From positions 1 to 50,575 of the forward strand of contig JANYGO010000266.1 in assembly GCA_025362325.1 (NCBI GenBank): DNA of 50,575 nucleotides, in the 5' to 3' direction. Below the pieces are notes generated by a model. It was not told the DNA's origin, ran no database searches, and saw only the letters and a program-made list of their open reading frames with translations. Positions 1 through 10,202 of the stretch are shown one piece after another (position 1 is the first letter of the stretch; every line of letters begins with the position of its first letter). The stretch is from Cyanobacteriota bacterium. Lineage in GTDB: Bacteria; Cyanobacteriota; Cyanobacteriia; Cyanobacteriales; Microcoleaceae. Both the position numbers and the translations under genes were made by a program.

Positions 1-418
1 GATGCTCATGGTCTTTTAATACTTGTTGCAGAGTTTCCTTTGTCTCGGAACTGAGAAAGTTTTTAGCAGGCATTCACTTTTTCTGAATATCATTATGTTA
101 TATTATACCAATATGCGTTTTAAATGCACAACAGCTTATGAGAAAACTGCAATTATTATATCCGACTTTATCTGCCTCAATCCGTCTTTTTCCGACTTGT
201 ACCCCAAAGGTTAGAAAGATCCGTCTTTTTCCGCTTTTCAGCTTTGGGACGATCGCTATAGTATGTGGAAGAGTGATAAACATGAGCTTGACATCAAGCG
301 GTAGCTGTAAGCGAAGGACTATTCGAGAGAATTCTCAAAATGCTGACGGAGATCGGTTCTAAGAGAAAAGCTGTAGATCGCACTCAATACACTAGAAAAG
401 CTCAAGGAACTAAGTGTT
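1..418. other. Leading intergenic stretch
   Basis: I see no convincing gene here. The short open frames lack a good ribosome binding site or recognisable protein features. The motif TCCGTCTTTTTCCG occurs twice, near 181 and 220, as an imperfect direct repeat. The promoter of the gene at 419 probably lies in the right-hand part, but no clear box stands out. Confidence 0.4.
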
Positions 419-922
419 ATGGCTAGACTGAAACTTCTGCATGTGGCGACTTCCCTTTCTGCTGTCGTAATTCCGTTTTTGCCTTTAGGTTACAGCGGTG
501 CGATCGCCCAAGAGCATCCGGGCTGTTTCTGGACAGATCCCAAAACAGGCAACCATATATCCCTTGAGCCAGTATGTGAGAGAGGACGAATAGACGAGGC
601 TATAAAGACAATAGAACGAAATCAGAACCCCTTGATTGCTAACTTAAGAGTATCCTCAGACTTAACAAAAGGATTGGAAAATTGGGCTAACATTAAAGGT
701 GTAATCACGAACCGCAGCAGTAGGCCCATCAAGATTGGTATCCCAAAGCTTCAGATCAGTACAGGCAATAAAATTCTCTACACACGCCCGGTAATAATTA
801 ATAAAACGTTATAACCTGGTCAATCAGTTGAGATTAAAGAATCTATTCTGAAAAGCTCATTAGGAGTAAGTTTCATGAGTGGACTGGAAGTTAAAATTGA
901 AAATTGGGACTCTAGCGACTAA
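419..922 (+). pseudogene. Secreted protein gene interrupted by in-frame TAA
   Basis: The frame opens at 419 with an N-terminal signal peptide (charged start, hydrophobic core, likely cleavage after AIAQ near residue 31). It runs 131 residues to a TAA at 812-814. The same frame then stays open without another stop to 920-922, adding about 35 residues that begin PGQSVEIKE and end KIENWDSSD. An ITNRSS...I...L...PGQS..IKE order resembles secreted beta-sandwich (FxLYD-like) domains, where a proline-glycine turn follows a hydrophobic strand (inference). I therefore read 419-922 as one gene with a nonsense mutation; the upstream 131 residues could still be made as a truncated protein. No function is recognised. 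Confidence 0.55.
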
Positions 923-1032
923 GGGCAGCTCAAATTTAGCCTCTTTATTTGATAACTCGCCCAAAAGGAAAGAGGCAAAAGCTTAAAAATGCAAGTAATA
1001 CATTTGCATACACCAATCATTTTTAATTAATA

Positions 1033-1530
1033 ATGAATTTTCTATACCAAGCTATCACCATTGCATCAATTCCACTCACAATAGGTATAATCCCTAAAGC
1101 TGCTTCTAGCCATGCTCCCTTAGTTATCATGTCTCAAGCGAGTTCCACAGATTTTTATAGAAGAGGTGACGATTTTCTTGAGAACAAAGACTATAAAGGA
1201 GCAATTGAAGCCTACACCCAAGCGATCAAACTCAATCCTAATTTTGCTGAAGCCTATCAAAGCCGATGTTTAGCACGACTTCTGATCGGGGACTATGTTG
1301 CTGCACTTGTAGACTGCAATAATGCCATCCGCATTCGACCGAATTATGCTGATGCTTACCGCATTCGGGGTACTGTTCGTCTTAACTTAAAAGATATTAA
1401 AGCAACAGTAACCGACTGGCAAACAGCAGCGAACCTGTATAATGCTCAAGGAGATAGAGAAAACTTTGAATACATGATGAATCGCCTCAAAAACGTTCAG
1501 CAAGAACTTCAGCGGATACAGCAGCGATAA
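1033..1530 (+). CDS. Secreted TPR protein
   Basis: This 165-residue protein has an N-terminal hydrophobic segment (about residues 5-24) that looks like a signal peptide or anchor. TPR units follow from about residue 39: the first holds GDDFLENKDYKGAIEAYTQA, the second covers AYQSRCLARL...DYVAALVDC, and a third, weaker one starts at AYRIRGTVRL. The N-P-N-F/Y-A-(E/D)-A-Y joints are typical of cyanobacterial TPRs. TPRs mediate protein contacts, and this one would act outside the cytoplasm or at the membrane. The partner is unknown. It follows the broken secreted gene on the same strand after about 110 bases. Confidence 0.8.
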   Translation: MNFLYQAITIASIPLTIGIIPKAASSHAPLVIMSQASSTDFYRRGDDFLENKDYKGAIEAYTQAIKLNPNFAEAYQSRCLARLLIGDYVAALVDCNNAIRIRPNYADAYRIRGTVRLNLKDIKATVTDWQTAANLYNAQGDRENFEYMMNRLKNVQQELQRIQQR

Positions 1531-1534
1531 CATT

Positions 1535-1783
1535 ATGCTCTGCTATTTAGCAGAAAGTATTAACGTTCAACTCGGCGAATATGCAGTGCAAAATCTGCTC
1601 CCGTTAGCAAGTATTCTGGATGCTGAGCCGCATCATATTAATGGTTTGCTCAACGAGTTGCGAATTCGGTCTTTACCGAGCGATTTGTCTCCCGTCACCG
1701 CAGCTAATTCGGAAATTAAATCCCCTGCAAATTCTAGCGGGGATAAAAAGGGCGATAGTTCAATTTACTGGGGCGCATTTTGA
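1535..1783 (+). CDS. Small hypothetical protein, possibly a remnant
   Basis: An 82-residue frame starts 4 bases after the TPR gene stops. The first half (YAVQNLLPLASILDAEPHHI) reads like a helical protein segment. The second half is Ser/Asn/Lys-rich and low in complexity. I do not recognise a family. It could be a short co-transcribed gene or the tail of a decayed larger gene. No strong ribosome binding site is visible in the short gap. Confidence 0.3.
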   Translation: MLCYLAESINVQLGEYAVQNLLPLASILDAEPHHINGLLNELRIRSLPSDLSPVTAANSEIKSPANSSGDKKGDSSIYWGAF

Positions 1784-1810
1784 GCGAAAATAATCAGCAT
1801 TATCGGCTCA

Positions 1811-1898
1811 GGAAGGTGCGCACTGCGCACCCTACCAGCCTCTATTCTTCAGTCCGCGGAGGCGGACTTCGCTTGTGTAGACGCGGTTTCAACCGCCG
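1811..1898 (-). repeat. Dispersed repeat with hairpins after agrE
   Basis: Two repeat modules lie side by side: a GGTGCGCACTGCGCACC palindrome (1815-1831) and a copy (1843-1898) of a family whose plus-sense form is GGCGGTTGAAACCGCGTCTA followed by AGTCCGCCTCCGCGGACT. The second part folds as a perfect AGTCCGC/GCGGACT stem. Other copies lie at 10203-10370, 11065-11157, 14343-14394 and 31508-31640. Here the element begins 3 bases past the agrE stop, so its hairpin may work as the agrE terminator (inference). Confidence 0.75.
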
Positions 1899-1901
1899 AA
1901 T

Positions 1902-4016
1902 CTAAACAGATTGAGTTACATGATGGCGGCTAGTCAACTTATCCAATTGATTCACCAACAAACTCAGGAACAATCCCACATCGGTAACAACTCCAGTAGA
2001 TTCGATCGACCCCCGATCGCTCAATTTCGTCACCACAGCCGGATTAATGTCCACACAGACCATCTTTACACCCGCCGGAGTCATATTTCCCACACCGATC
2101 GAGTGCAGCATAGACGACAGCATTAACACCATATCCGCGCCCCGTAACAGCTCAGTATACTCTTCTTGAGCCTTAACCATATCCATTTGCGTGTCAGGAA
2201 GTGGCCCATCATCGCGGATCGAACCTGCTAGCGAAAACGGTATATTGTGCTTCACGCACTCGTACATCACACCGCTGGTAATTACGCCTGCTTCAACGAC
2301 TTTAGCAATACTGCCATAACGCCGCGTGGTGTTAATCATTTTCAAGTGGTGTCGGTGTCCGCCGCGCACAGCAACGCCGCGTTTCATGTCAACTCCCAAG
2401 GAAGTTCCCATGCTCGATTGTTCCATGTCGTGAACCGCGATCGCATTTCCACCCAACAATGCTTGCACATAACCTTCGCGAATCAAATGCGCTAAATGTT
2501 CGCCGCCGCCCGTGTGGATGACAACAGGCCCCGCCGTAACTACAACTTTACCGCCGCGATCGCGAATTTGGCGCAATTCCCACGCTACTTGTTCCACCAC
2601 CAATTCTACCCGGCGCTCACTAGAAACGCTACCCGACATAAAGCTAAACTCTTGAGCATTGCGCTGTTCCCGCGATTCTGTTTTGCGGATAGTGCGGATG
2701 CCGACAACATCTACAACGACTTTTTCACCTACTTTCAAATCGCGCAATAATTTGCACGTAGCCACCGGGCATTCGGCACTTTCAGTAATCGCAACTGCAC
2801 CGTCCATCCGCTGATTTCGTGCTTTCACCCACTGGCCGCTTACCCGCACTTCCGTGGGATAAATTGTACTAACGTAAAAGTCATCCGGGCCGACTCCATC
2901 CTGCACTACATCTTCTAAAATAGCGTCGCAAATATCTTGCGGCGGTGGCACTGCACCCAAGTCAATCAGCAATCCCATGATTTCTTCCATCACATCATGG
3001 GAAGGAGCCGAAACTTTAACATCCGCAGATGATGTGCTTTGGCGCTGCTCTCCTAAATTGAAATTCAGCACTTGGAAACTGCCGCCGTTTTCGATAATTA
3101 AGTCTAAAGCGCGGCTGATTAAACCCGCATCTAGCAAGTGGCCTGCCATGCGGATTGTGCGGCTTTCTACCATCACGTTTGCCGATCGATCTTCTTGCAC
3201 CGGTTCATTCACCCGCAGCGTCAAACACTTACAGGCGCCGCCCGCTTTCAGAAATTCGCTCATCGGCGTTTCAATGACTTTGAATCCGGCTTGGGTGATG
3301 CGCGTTTTCAAGCCTTCGCTAACCTTGTTCATTACCACAACTTTGTCAATATTGACAGCATTGCAGGCAAAATTTGCGGCATCGGCTTCTTCAATGGCAA
3401 TGCGTTTTTCCGGCGCAACTCGCATTTCAATTAGGCGGTTTGAATAGGAGTCAAATGCTGCTGGATAGTAGAGCAAATAGCCACCTGTGAGCGGACAAAA
3501 ACAGGTGTCTAAGTGATAGAAACGTTCGTCTACTAAACGCAGCGACAGCACTTCTATGTTGAGCCATTTTGCTAGCAACGGGTGCGAGTCGAGTTCGGAA
3601 CGGAAGCCGTATCCTGCCCACAACCAGCGTCCTTCGCGATCGAGCAAAGCGTCACCTGCACCCTCAAACGGCAAGTCTTTGGGCAGTTCGTGCACGGTGA
3701 AACCTTTGCTTTCAAACCATGCCTTGAAATAGGGTTCTTCGCCTTGGCGTTCCTTGTGATAGAAGCGGCTGAGGACAAAGGTATTGCCTAAAAGTAAGCC
3801 TGCGTTGGCGGTGAAAACCATATCCGGCCAGCCTTTTTCGGGCGGCACCAGGTCTACAACGGCGTTGTCTTTGAGGACGTGATAGAGTTTTTCCCACTGT
3901 TCGACGGCTCGCTCGCGCGATGATTTGTGTACGTTGCCCTCCATCCAAGGGTTAATCACGTAATCTACGTCGTAGTGGTCGGGAGCGCACATGAGGAAGC
4001 GAATTGAGTCAGTCAT
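1902..4016 (-). CDS. agrE: Bifunctional arginine dihydrolase/ornithine cyclodeaminase
   Basis: The 704-residue length and architecture match cyanobacterial AgrE/ArgZ. The N-terminal half (about 1-275) has the amidinotransferase fold of arginine dihydrolases and converts arginine to ornithine, CO2 and two ammonia. The residues known to matter in this family are present: Asn71 (FTANAG), His168 (FYHLD) and nucleophile Cys264 (GGACKCLTL). Residues about 280-370 match the LOR/SDH conserved domain, and the C-terminal part matches the Rossmann-type ornithine cyclodeaminase that makes proline plus ammonia. The enzyme mobilises nitrogen from arginine, including that released from cyanophycin. The gene stands alone; argG lies 5 kb away. 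No clear NtcA box is visible upstream. Confidence 0.95.
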   Translation of the reverse strand: MTDSIRFLMCAPDHYDVDYVINPWMEGNVHKSSRERAVEQWEKLYHVLKDNAVVDLVPPEKGWPDMVFTANAGLLLGNTFVLSRFYHKERQGEEPYFKAWFESKGFTVHELPKDLPFEGAGDALLDREGRWLWAGYGFRSELDSHPLLAKWLNIEVLSLRLVDERFYHLDTCFCPLTGGYLLYYPAAFDSYSNRLIEMRVAPEKRIAIEEADAANFACNAVNIDKVVVMNKVSEGLKTRITQAGFKVIETPMSEFLKAGGACKCLTLRVNEPVQEDRSANVMVESRTIRMAGHLLDAGLISRALDLIIENGGSFQVLNFNLGEQRQSTSSADVKVSAPSHDVMEEIMGLLIDLGAVPPPQDICDAILEDVVQDGVGPDDFYVSTIYPTEVRVSGQWVKARNQRMDGAVAITESAECPVATCKLLRDLKVGEKVVVDVVGIRTIRKTESREQRNAQEFSFMSGSVSSERRVELVVEQVAWELRQIRDRGGKVVVTAGPVVIHTGGGEHLAHLIREGYVQALLGGNAIAVHDMEQSSMGTSLGVDMKRGVAVRGGHRHHLKMINTTRRYGSIAKVVEAGVITSGVMYECVKHNIPFSLAGSIRDDGPLPDTQMDMVKAQEEYTELLRGADMVLMLSSMLHSIGVGNMTPAGVKMVCVDINPAVVTKLSDRGSIESTGVVTDVGLFLSLLVNQLDKLTSRHHVTQSV

Positions 4017-4243
4017 AATTCAGTAAAAATGTGGTAGATGCTACAGACGCAAGTTGAGATAGTATGTATGAAATCAACTGTCAAATTCACTCCCCAGAGA
4101 AAGAGTGCAACGTCTAGCAGCGAAAAAAGTAGCCTTTAATTGTATCACGATTAGGATAAAATGAAACTAAAAGCTAAACAGTTTGCTTGAAATATCAGAA
4201 AAAATATCAGGTTCTAACGCTCCCTAAAATAGATCCTTCCGTG

Positions 4244-4288
4244 ACATCCGTTAAATCCGCGGAGCGAATCCGTCGCCGAACTTCCTTC
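4244..4288 (-). repeat. Short repeat just after the sensor kinase stop
   Basis: This stretch shares ACATCCGTTAAA and ATCCGT(C/T)GCCGAACTTCC with 24866-24900. Both copies lie within a few bases of the stop codon of a minus-strand gene (the sensor kinase here, psbN there). The conserved placement may be chance or may mark a 3'-end element; no strong stem is visible. Confidence 0.45.
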
Positions 4289-4290
4289 TT

Positions 4291-7065
4291 TTAACTTTTA
4301 ACTTTCACTTTTTGCCAAATCGGCAGTTCGATCGCAAATTCTGTTCCCCGGCCAACTTCTGAATGACACTTCAACTTACCGCCGTGGCTATCTTTCACAA
4401 TTTGGTAACTAATCGACAATCCCAAACCAGTGCCACTGCCGATCGGCTTTGTAGTAAAAAATGGGTCAAACATCCTTGACTGCACCTCGGGACAGATACC
4501 GGCCCCGCTGTCAGCAATCCGCACGCACACTTGATTTTCGCTGCTGATTTCAGTAACAATGCGAATCAGATTAACTTTGCCAGTGCAGTTTGCCGATGAC
4601 TCTTCCACAGCGTCGAGCGCATTCAACAGCAAATTCATAAATACCTGGTTTAATTGAGCCGGATAACACTCGACTTTTGGCAGTTCGCCGTAATTTTTAA
4701 TAACTTGAATTTTCCGACCTTTTGGCTGTGACTGTAATCGGTGCTGCAAAATCACCAAAGTGCTCTCTATCCCTTCATGAATATCGATTACTTTGCGCTC
4801 TGTTTCGTCCAGTCGCGAAAAGTTGCGCAAAGACAGCACAATCTGCTTGATCCTGTTAGCACCTTCTTGCATTGAAGCCATAATTTTTGGGAAATCCTCA
4901 GCGATAAAATCTACTTCGACTTCTGTCAATTCTTCGGCCAGTTCGGGAAATGGTTCGGGATAATGTTGTTGGTAAAGCTGAATCAATTTTACCAAATCGC
5001 GAGCGTACTGTGCGGCAGGAATAATATTGCCGTAGATGAAGCTGATCGGGTTATTAATTTCGTGGGCAACTCCCGCTACCATTTGCCCGATACTTGACAT
5101 TTTTTCGGCTTGAATGAGCTGGGATTGAGTATTTTTTAAGTCTTCCAGAGTTTGTGCTAGCTGTTGGGCTTTTTCTCGTTCTCGCTGTTCGCTAAATTGC
5201 AAATCTACTTCTACTTGTTTGCGATCGGTGATATCCATGACTGTTCCCAACAGTTTGACGACTTCTCCTGTTTCGTTGAAAACAGATGTTCCTCTGCCTT
5301 CCACGTATCGGATTTGACCGCCCGGATGCAAAATCCGTAACTCTTTTTTGTAGGAAGTTCCTTGCGAGATAGCGAGGCTGACAGTTTGTTGGAACAAGTC
5401 TCTGTCGTCGGGATGATACATCTGTAAAAGTTGGACAGATGTCGGTTCAGGTGCGGTTGAGTCAAGACCAAAAATGCGGAATACTTCTGCTGACCAAGTA
5501 ATTTTATTTGTGACGACATCAAATTCCCAACTACCAATATGGGCAATTCTTTGGGCTGCTGCTAGACTAGCTTCACTCTGTTGAAGTTTCAGTCGCTGCT
5601 GTTCGTCTTGTTCGAGAAGATTGGCTTGAGCGATCGCAATTCCCATCTGTGCCGCCACAGTTTTCAACAATCCGATCTCATCAGGCGTCCAGTGGCGGCG
5701 ATCGTACTGGTGCAAGCACATCATTCCGTTGGCTTTTCCCTGGTAGGAAGTGCGCACGGCTATCATCGACTTCAAACCTATTTCACAGCACAAATCTCTG
5801 ACATCTTTTAGCAGCGGTTCGGCCAAAACATCGTCAGAAACTACAACTCGATCTTGGGACAATACAAACTGAGCGTGAGGATTGCCATGCACGGGAATTT
5901 CTACATCTAAAAGCGATTTGGATTCAGATTTCATGTACTGCGCCACACAAGGAATGCGGGGAATTGGGTGTTCTGTGTAGGTGTGAATCAAGCAGCTATC
6001 GGCATTAAAAACTCGACAGATTTGGGCCGCTGCTGTTTTAAAAACTTGATCCTGCTTTAAGCTGTAACGAATTTCGAGAGTAATTGTTTCTAGCAGAAAT
6101 CTTTGCTTAATTTGGCGTTCCAAAGCAGCTAAAGCAGTTTTAAGCTCAAATTCTGCTTGTTTGCGATCGCTAATTTCAGTAGCACTTCCCAGAATTTTCC
6201 AAGGTTTGCCCTCCGCTGTTCTAGCAAACACCGTATCCCGGCTAAAAAACCAGCAATATTCACCGTTTTTGTGCTGGATTCGGTACTCAAACTCAAAGCT
6301 TTCACCGTCTTTTGCTGTCTCAATTCTGCTCATGTGTTCTGAGAATGCCGGCAAATCGTCAGGGTGTATTAAGTTAGGAATAAATGCTGCTGCCATTTGC
6401 TGTATTTCTTCCAGCGAGTAGCCAATATCGCTATACACTTCGCGATTGAGATACAGAGTCCGCTGTTCTATCACATCGTAAACGTACAAAACATTAGGAT
6501 TCATTTTAATTACTGCTGACAGCCAGTGCTGACTTTCTCGCAGTTGCGCTTCGACCCGCTTGCGTTCTTCTCTTTCTGCTTCCAGCCGCGCATTTTGTGC
6601 GATAATTTGCTTGTAAAGCCGGCTCAGAAGCAGTTGATTTTCGACGCGGGCCACAACTTCTTCTGTTTGAAACGGTTTACTAATGTAGTCTACCGCCCCC
6701 AGCGAAAAAGCTTTAACTTTATCAAAAACTTCATTTAAACCACTGATAAAAATTACCGGAATATCTTTGGTTTGAGCGCAAGCTTTTAGCTGTTCGCAAA
6801 CTTGATAGCCATCCATACCGGGCATCATAATATCCAGCAAAATCAAATCCGGTGGAGTCGATAGAGCAAAGTTGAGAGCCAATTTACCATCCCGTGTCGG
6901 CCGCACTTTGTATCCCCGCTTCGACAAAACCTGGGATAAAAGGTGCAAGTTTTCTGGGTGGTCGTCAACGATTAAAATGTTTTGTTTTAAGGCATCGTTT
7001 TCAGATGCCAGTGTTTGTGTTTTTGCATATTTTTGGTCAGACTTATTCACAACAAACCCCCTCAA
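4291..7065 (-). CDS. Hybrid sensor histidine kinase, REC-PAS-GAF-PAS-HisKA-HATPase
   Basis: The 924-residue cytoplasmic protein starts with a receiver domain (about 28-142; acidic pocket VDDH, phospho-acceptor Asp78 in LLDIMMPG, Lys130). A linker helix follows, then a PAS domain (about 178-310), a GAF domain (about 340-490; it lacks an obvious bilin-binding Cys motif), and a second PAS-PAC (about 505-630). HisKA has phospho-acceptor His668 in GVAHEINNP, and the ATPase domain shows the N box NLLLNALDA, the G1 box DSGAGI and the G2 box GTGLGLSIS. The order, receiver first and kinase last, is common in cyanobacteria and suggests an input relay rather than a final output. No response regulator or other partner is adjacent. 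No membrane segment is seen. Confidence 0.92.
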   Translation of the reverse strand: MRGFVVNKSDQKYAKTQTLASENDALKQNILIVDDHPENLHLLSQVLSKRGYKVRPTRDGKLALNFALSTPPDLILLDIMMPGMDGYQVCEQLKACAQTKDIPVIFISGLNEVFDKVKAFSLGAVDYISKPFQTEEVVARVENQLLLSRLYKQIIAQNARLEAEREERKRVEAQLRESQHWLSAVIKMNPNVLYVYDVIEQRTLYLNREVYSDIGYSLEEIQQMAAAFIPNLIHPDDLPAFSEHMSRIETAKDGESFEFEYRIQHKNGEYCWFFSRDTVFARTAEGKPWKILGSATEISDRKQAEFELKTALAALERQIKQRFLLETITLEIRYSLKQDQVFKTAAAQICRVFNADSCLIHTYTEHPIPRIPCVAQYMKSESKSLLDVEIPVHGNPHAQFVLSQDRVVVSDDVLAEPLLKDVRDLCCEIGLKSMIAVRTSYQGKANGMMCLHQYDRRHWTPDEIGLLKTVAAQMGIAIAQANLLEQDEQQRLKLQQSEASLAAAQRIAHIGSWEFDVVTNKITWSAEVFRIFGLDSTAPEPTSVQLLQMYHPDDRDLFQQTVSLAISQGTSYKKELRILHPGGQIRYVEGRGTSVFNETGEVVKLLGTVMDITDRKQVEVDLQFSEQREREKAQQLAQTLEDLKNTQSQLIQAEKMSSIGQMVAGVAHEINNPISFIYGNIIPAAQYARDLVKLIQLYQQHYPEPFPELAEELTEVEVDFIAEDFPKIMASMQEGANRIKQIVLSLRNFSRLDETERKVIDIHEGIESTLVILQHRLQSQPKGRKIQVIKNYGELPKVECYPAQLNQVFMNLLLNALDAVEESSANCTGKVNLIRIVTEISSENQVCVRIADSGAGICPEVQSRMFDPFFTTKPIGSGTGLGLSISYQIVKDSHGGKLKCHSEVGRGTEFAIELPIWQKVKVKS

Positions 7066-7613
7066 AATATTATTGTTTTAATTGATTTTAAAATTCATTA
7101 AAACCCACAACTGTTTGTAGATCGAACTATTAGCTTGCAGCAGCAAGTATTGGGTAGACGTTGATTTATGGCGCGGATTTGAGCAATACAAGTTTCAATC
7201 AGCTCCGCATCTTGTTTTTCGAGCGCTGGCGGTTAATCAGCGACTGTATGCAAAGCTTTTATCAGCTATGTAGCATAAATCAGACCCTCAGACTCCCTGT
7301 AACCATCCGATCGCCAAAATAGCGCACTCCTTAGATGTTTATTAATTGTATCAGAAGTTTATAACTGGTTTTTTTTTTCAAATTAAATTATCGCAGGCGA
7401 TCGAGAAAACAGCCGCTCTTCCTCAAATCACGGACTAGATAGGCAACTTTCATTAAAAGTAAAACTTTTACAGTGTTTAAAACCCAGTTTTTCCTGTATT
7501 TATCGGATTGCTCGGACTTGTGTTTTCTAGGTAGATATACTGGCTCTAAACAGTAACTACACAAGCCCTGACAAGCTTTGATCGTATTTGATATGTTGTT
7601 TGGGCGGGCTAAT
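7066..7613. other. Intergenic, no gene seen
   Basis: This 548-base stretch separates two minus-strand genes. It holds AT-rich sequence, a run of T near 7370, and a HIP1-like GGCGATCG. A minus-strand frame at 7388-7645 overlaps the end of the glycosyltransferase gene and has no recognisable protein character. The promoter of the sensor kinase should be in the left part. Confidence 0.4.
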
Positions 7614-8552
7614 TTATGAAACTTTTGCATCAGCCTGCAATTCACCGCAAGCTGCGTACACGGCTTTGACGTTATACCAATTCAGAAAAATTCGAGCAAT
7701 TTCTAAAGCTAACTGCGACTTGCCTCGGTCAATCAACCACTGCAAAAAAGGAGCCATCGTCCGCTCGTTCAGCATCCCGCCCAGAGACAAAACTCCCCAC
7801 AGTATTTGGTGCAAAACAGTCATTTGAATCATCAGTCGCACGTTCCAACTCGGGTGCTTTTGATAAAACAAAACTCCCATTCTCCCGCGCTGAATTTCTC
7901 GGTCTATCATGCCCGGAATTTGCTTTAAACTAAAAGGCGGATGCCAGTGATAGCCGACAGCCTGCGGACATTTAATCAGTTTTAAACCTAATTTTTTTAA
8001 CCTTACTCCCAATTCTAAATCTTCCCATCCGTAGAGTTGAAAGCGATTGTCAAACAGTCCAGCTTCCATCAACCAATGGCGGGCGATCGCCACATTTCCC
8101 GTAGCAAAATAAGCCGCCGAAAAATCCGTTATTTTGTAAGGTTCCGCAGTGGGATTGTCAAAATTGCAAGTATTAATCACGCTGCCGTAAGTAAAAACCG
8201 CATCAGTATCTTCGTAACCCTGTAGCAAAGCATCTGCGTGTGCTTGCAAAAAATCCTCCGTAACAACTAAATCGCTGTCAATAAAAATAATTGTATCGCC
8301 CTTAGCATCTTCAACGCCCAAATTCCTGGCGGCGGCGGGGCCTTGGTGAGATTGACAGATCGATCGCACGTGCGGCAAAAACTCGGCATCTGCGGCCAAC
8401 CACTCGATCGTCCCATCCGTCGAGCCATCATCGACTACAATCACCTCATAATCTGTGACACTACTACCAAACTGCTGATTTTCCAAAGCCAGCAGACATT
8501 TTGCCAAAATCGGTTTACGATTGTACGTCGGAATCACAACACTAAAAAACAC
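7614..8552 (-). CDS. Family 2 glycosyltransferase
   Basis: This 312-residue protein has the GT-A fold of family 2. The N-terminal strand reads SVVIPTYNR, the nucleotide-binding Asp pair sits in VVDDGSTDGT (about 39-48), and the metal-binding DxD motif is IDSD at about 91-94. The GWEDLELGVRLKKLG segment (about 175-190) matches the C-terminal galactosyltransferase-like motif that holds the acceptor-activating acid. It should transfer a sugar from a nucleotide donor to a surface glycan or lipid; donor and acceptor cannot be read from sequence. No glycan cluster surrounds it. Confidence 0.88.
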   Translation of the reverse strand: MFFSVVIPTYNRKPILAKCLLALENQQFGSSVTDYEVIVVDDGSTDGTIEWLAADAEFLPHVRSICQSHQGPAAARNLGVEDAKGDTIIFIDSDLVVTEDFLQAHADALLQGYEDTDAVFTYGSVINTCNFDNPTAEPYKITDFSAAYFATGNVAIARHWLMEAGLFDNRFQLYGWEDLELGVRLKKLGLKLIKCPQAVGYHWHPPFSLKQIPGMIDREIQRGRMGVLFYQKHPSWNVRLMIQMTVLHQILWGVLSLGGMLNERTMAPFLQWLIDRGKSQLALEIARIFLNWYNVKAVYAACGELQADAKVS

Positions 8553-8707
8553 CGCTTTTCCCCATCGCCACAGTTACCGTATCCCACGGTAGCAGATTTT
8601 TCGCAGCAACTCCCCCGGGAAATAGCAAACTTTAGCAAAAAAGAATATATAAATCTGTGCTATTTCTGACAAGAATCGATCGCAATTAGGTGCATAATAC
8701 AAAGTTG

Positions 8708-8865
8708 GTTAAATTCCAATACGGTTGGGTTAAGCCAGATCCCCCCTAACCCCCCTTAAAAAGGGGGGGACAAGAAATTGATCAAAGTCCCCCTTGCTTT
8801 TGGGGGATGCGAGGGGGATCTCCGGGCAATAAACAGTTTTAACCCAAGCGTATTAAGTTAAATTC
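8708..8865. mobile_element. MITE with inverted ends and 9-bp target duplication, upstream of argG
   Basis: The terminal inverted repeats are AATACGGTTGGGTTAA (8718-8733) and TTAACCCAAGCGTATT (8839-8854), which pair with one mismatch over 16 bases. Inside, GATCCCCC and GGGGGATC segments also pair. The nine bases GTTAAATTC flank the element on both sides (8708-8716 and 8857-8865), as expected of a target-site duplication. The element of about 140 bp carries no coding frame and ends 24 bases before the argG start, so it sits between argG and any upstream promoter. Confidence 0.8.
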
Positions 8866-8880
8866 AGGATGTAAATAGCA

Positions 8881-10083
8881 ATGAGTCGCGCTAAAAAAGT
8901 TGTGCTAGCATATTCGGGCGGAGTCGATACCTCCGTCTGCATTCCTTACCTAATGAAAGAGTGGGGAGTCGAAGAGGTAATTACTCTGGCGGCGGATTTG
9001 GGACAGGGAGACGAATTAGAACCCATCCGCAAAAAAGCTTTGGCATCTGGTGCTTCGGAATCGTTGGTAATCGATGCTACCGAGGAATTTGTCAAGGATT
9101 ATGCGTTTCCAGCAATTCAAGCTAACGCGCTTTACGAAAATCGGTATCCGCTGTCTACGGCGCTGGCCCGCCCGCTGATTGCTAAATTGTTGGTAGAAGC
9201 TGCGGAAAAATACGGTGCAGATGCGATCGCCCACGGTTGTACAGGTAAGGGAAACGACCAAGTACGGTTTGATGTGTCGATCGGCGCGCTGAATCCTAAG
9301 ATTAAGATTTTAGCACCCGCCAGGGAGTGGAAAATGAGCCGGGAGGAAACGATCGCCTACGGTGAGAGATGCGGTATTCCGTCGCCGGTGAAGAAGTCTT
9401 CGCCTTATAGTATCGATCGCAATTTGTTAGGAATGGCGATCGAAGCCGGCATCCTCGAAGATCCTTGGGCGGAACCGCCGGAAGAGGTGTTTTTGATGAC
9501 AAAGGCGATCGAGCAAACTCCCAACACACCCGAATACATAGAAATCGGTTTCGAGTGCGGAAAGCCTATCAGTTTGAACGGCAAAGAATTATCACCAGTC
9601 GCCCTGATTACCCAACTCAACGAAATAGCTGGAAATCACGGAGTCGGGCGTATCGACATGATTGAAAACCGCCTAGTCGGGATTAAATCGCGGGAGATTT
9701 ACGAAACACCAGCGATTTTAGTATTAATGCACGCGCACCGAGACTTAGAAAGTTTGACCTTGACAGCAGATGTCACGCGATACAAGCGCGGCATCGAAGA
9801 AACCTACAGCGAAATGATTTACAATGGTCTTTGGTACAACCCTTTAAAAACAGCTTTAGACGCATTTATTCAGGACACGCAAAAGCGAGTAACTGGAACC
9901 GTGCGCCTAAAAATGTTCAAAGGAAATGCCACAATTGTCGGTCGTAAATCCGAGAATTCGCTGTACAGTTTCGACTTAGCAACCTACGGCGCAGAGGACG
10001 AATTCGACCACAAAGCGGCCGAAGGATTTGTCTACGTTTGGGGACTGCCAACGCGCATTTGGTCGGAGAAAAATCGGGGTTAG
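8881..10083 (+). CDS. argG: Argininosuccinate synthase
   Basis: The 400-residue protein has the usual length. The N-terminal ATP-pyrophosphatase loop AYSGGVDTS (about residues 10-18) binds [21 protein letters not shown] and SPYSIDRNL are the family's citrulline and aspartate binding segments. It joins citrulline and aspartate to argininosuccinate in the cytoplasm, the penultimate step of arginine synthesis. The start has AGGA about 11 bases upstream. The gene is monocistronic here, with a MITE before it and repeats after it. Confidence 0.97.
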   Translation: MSRAKKVVLAYSGGVDTSVCIPYLMKEWGVEEVITLAADLGQGDELEPIRKKALASGASESLVIDATEEFVKDYAFPAIQANALYENRYPLSTALARPLIAKLLVEAAEKYGADAIAHGCTGKGNDQVRFDVSIGALNPKIKILAPAREWKMSREETIAYGERCGIPSPVKKSSPYSIDRNLLGMAIEAGILEDPWAEPPEEVFLMTKAIEQTPNTPEYIEIGFECGKPISLNGKELSPVALITQLNEIAGNHGVGRIDMIENRLVGIKSREIYETPAILVLMHAHRDLESLTLTADVTRYKRGIEETYSEMIYNGLWYNPLKTALDAFIQDTQKRVTGTVRLKMFKGNATIVGRKSENSLYSFDLATYGAEDEFDHKAAEGFVYVWGLPTRIWSEKNRG

Positions 10084-10092
10084 AAATTAGTA

Positions 10093-10170
10093 GGTAGGGT
10101 GCGCAGTGCGCACCTTATTTGCTAAAGATAAGGTAGGGTGCGCAGTGCGCACCTTATTTGCTAAAGATAA
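10093..10170 (+). repeat. Tandem pair of 39-bp palindromic repeats after argG
   Basis: A 39-base unit holding GGTAGGGTGCGCAGTGCGCA and then TTATTTGCTAAAGATAA occurs twice head to tail (10093-10131 and 10132-10170) without visible change. Each unit carries the GGTGCGCAGTGCGCACC palindrome also seen at 1815-1831. The pair begins about 10 bases after the argG stop, so it may end argG transcription (inference). Confidence 0.8.
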
Positions 10171-10202
10171 GAGTCCGCAGATCGGAGTTGGCAGATCGGA
10201 GT

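Noticed and set aside
4020-4100. Possible NtcA site (GTA-N-TAC) upstream of agrE
   Set aside because: The GTAGATGCTAC-like match has the wrong spacing (five instead of eight bases).
7388-7645. 85-residue minus-strand frame
   Set aside because: It overlaps the end of the glycosyltransferase gene in another frame and shows no recognisable protein character or ribosome site.
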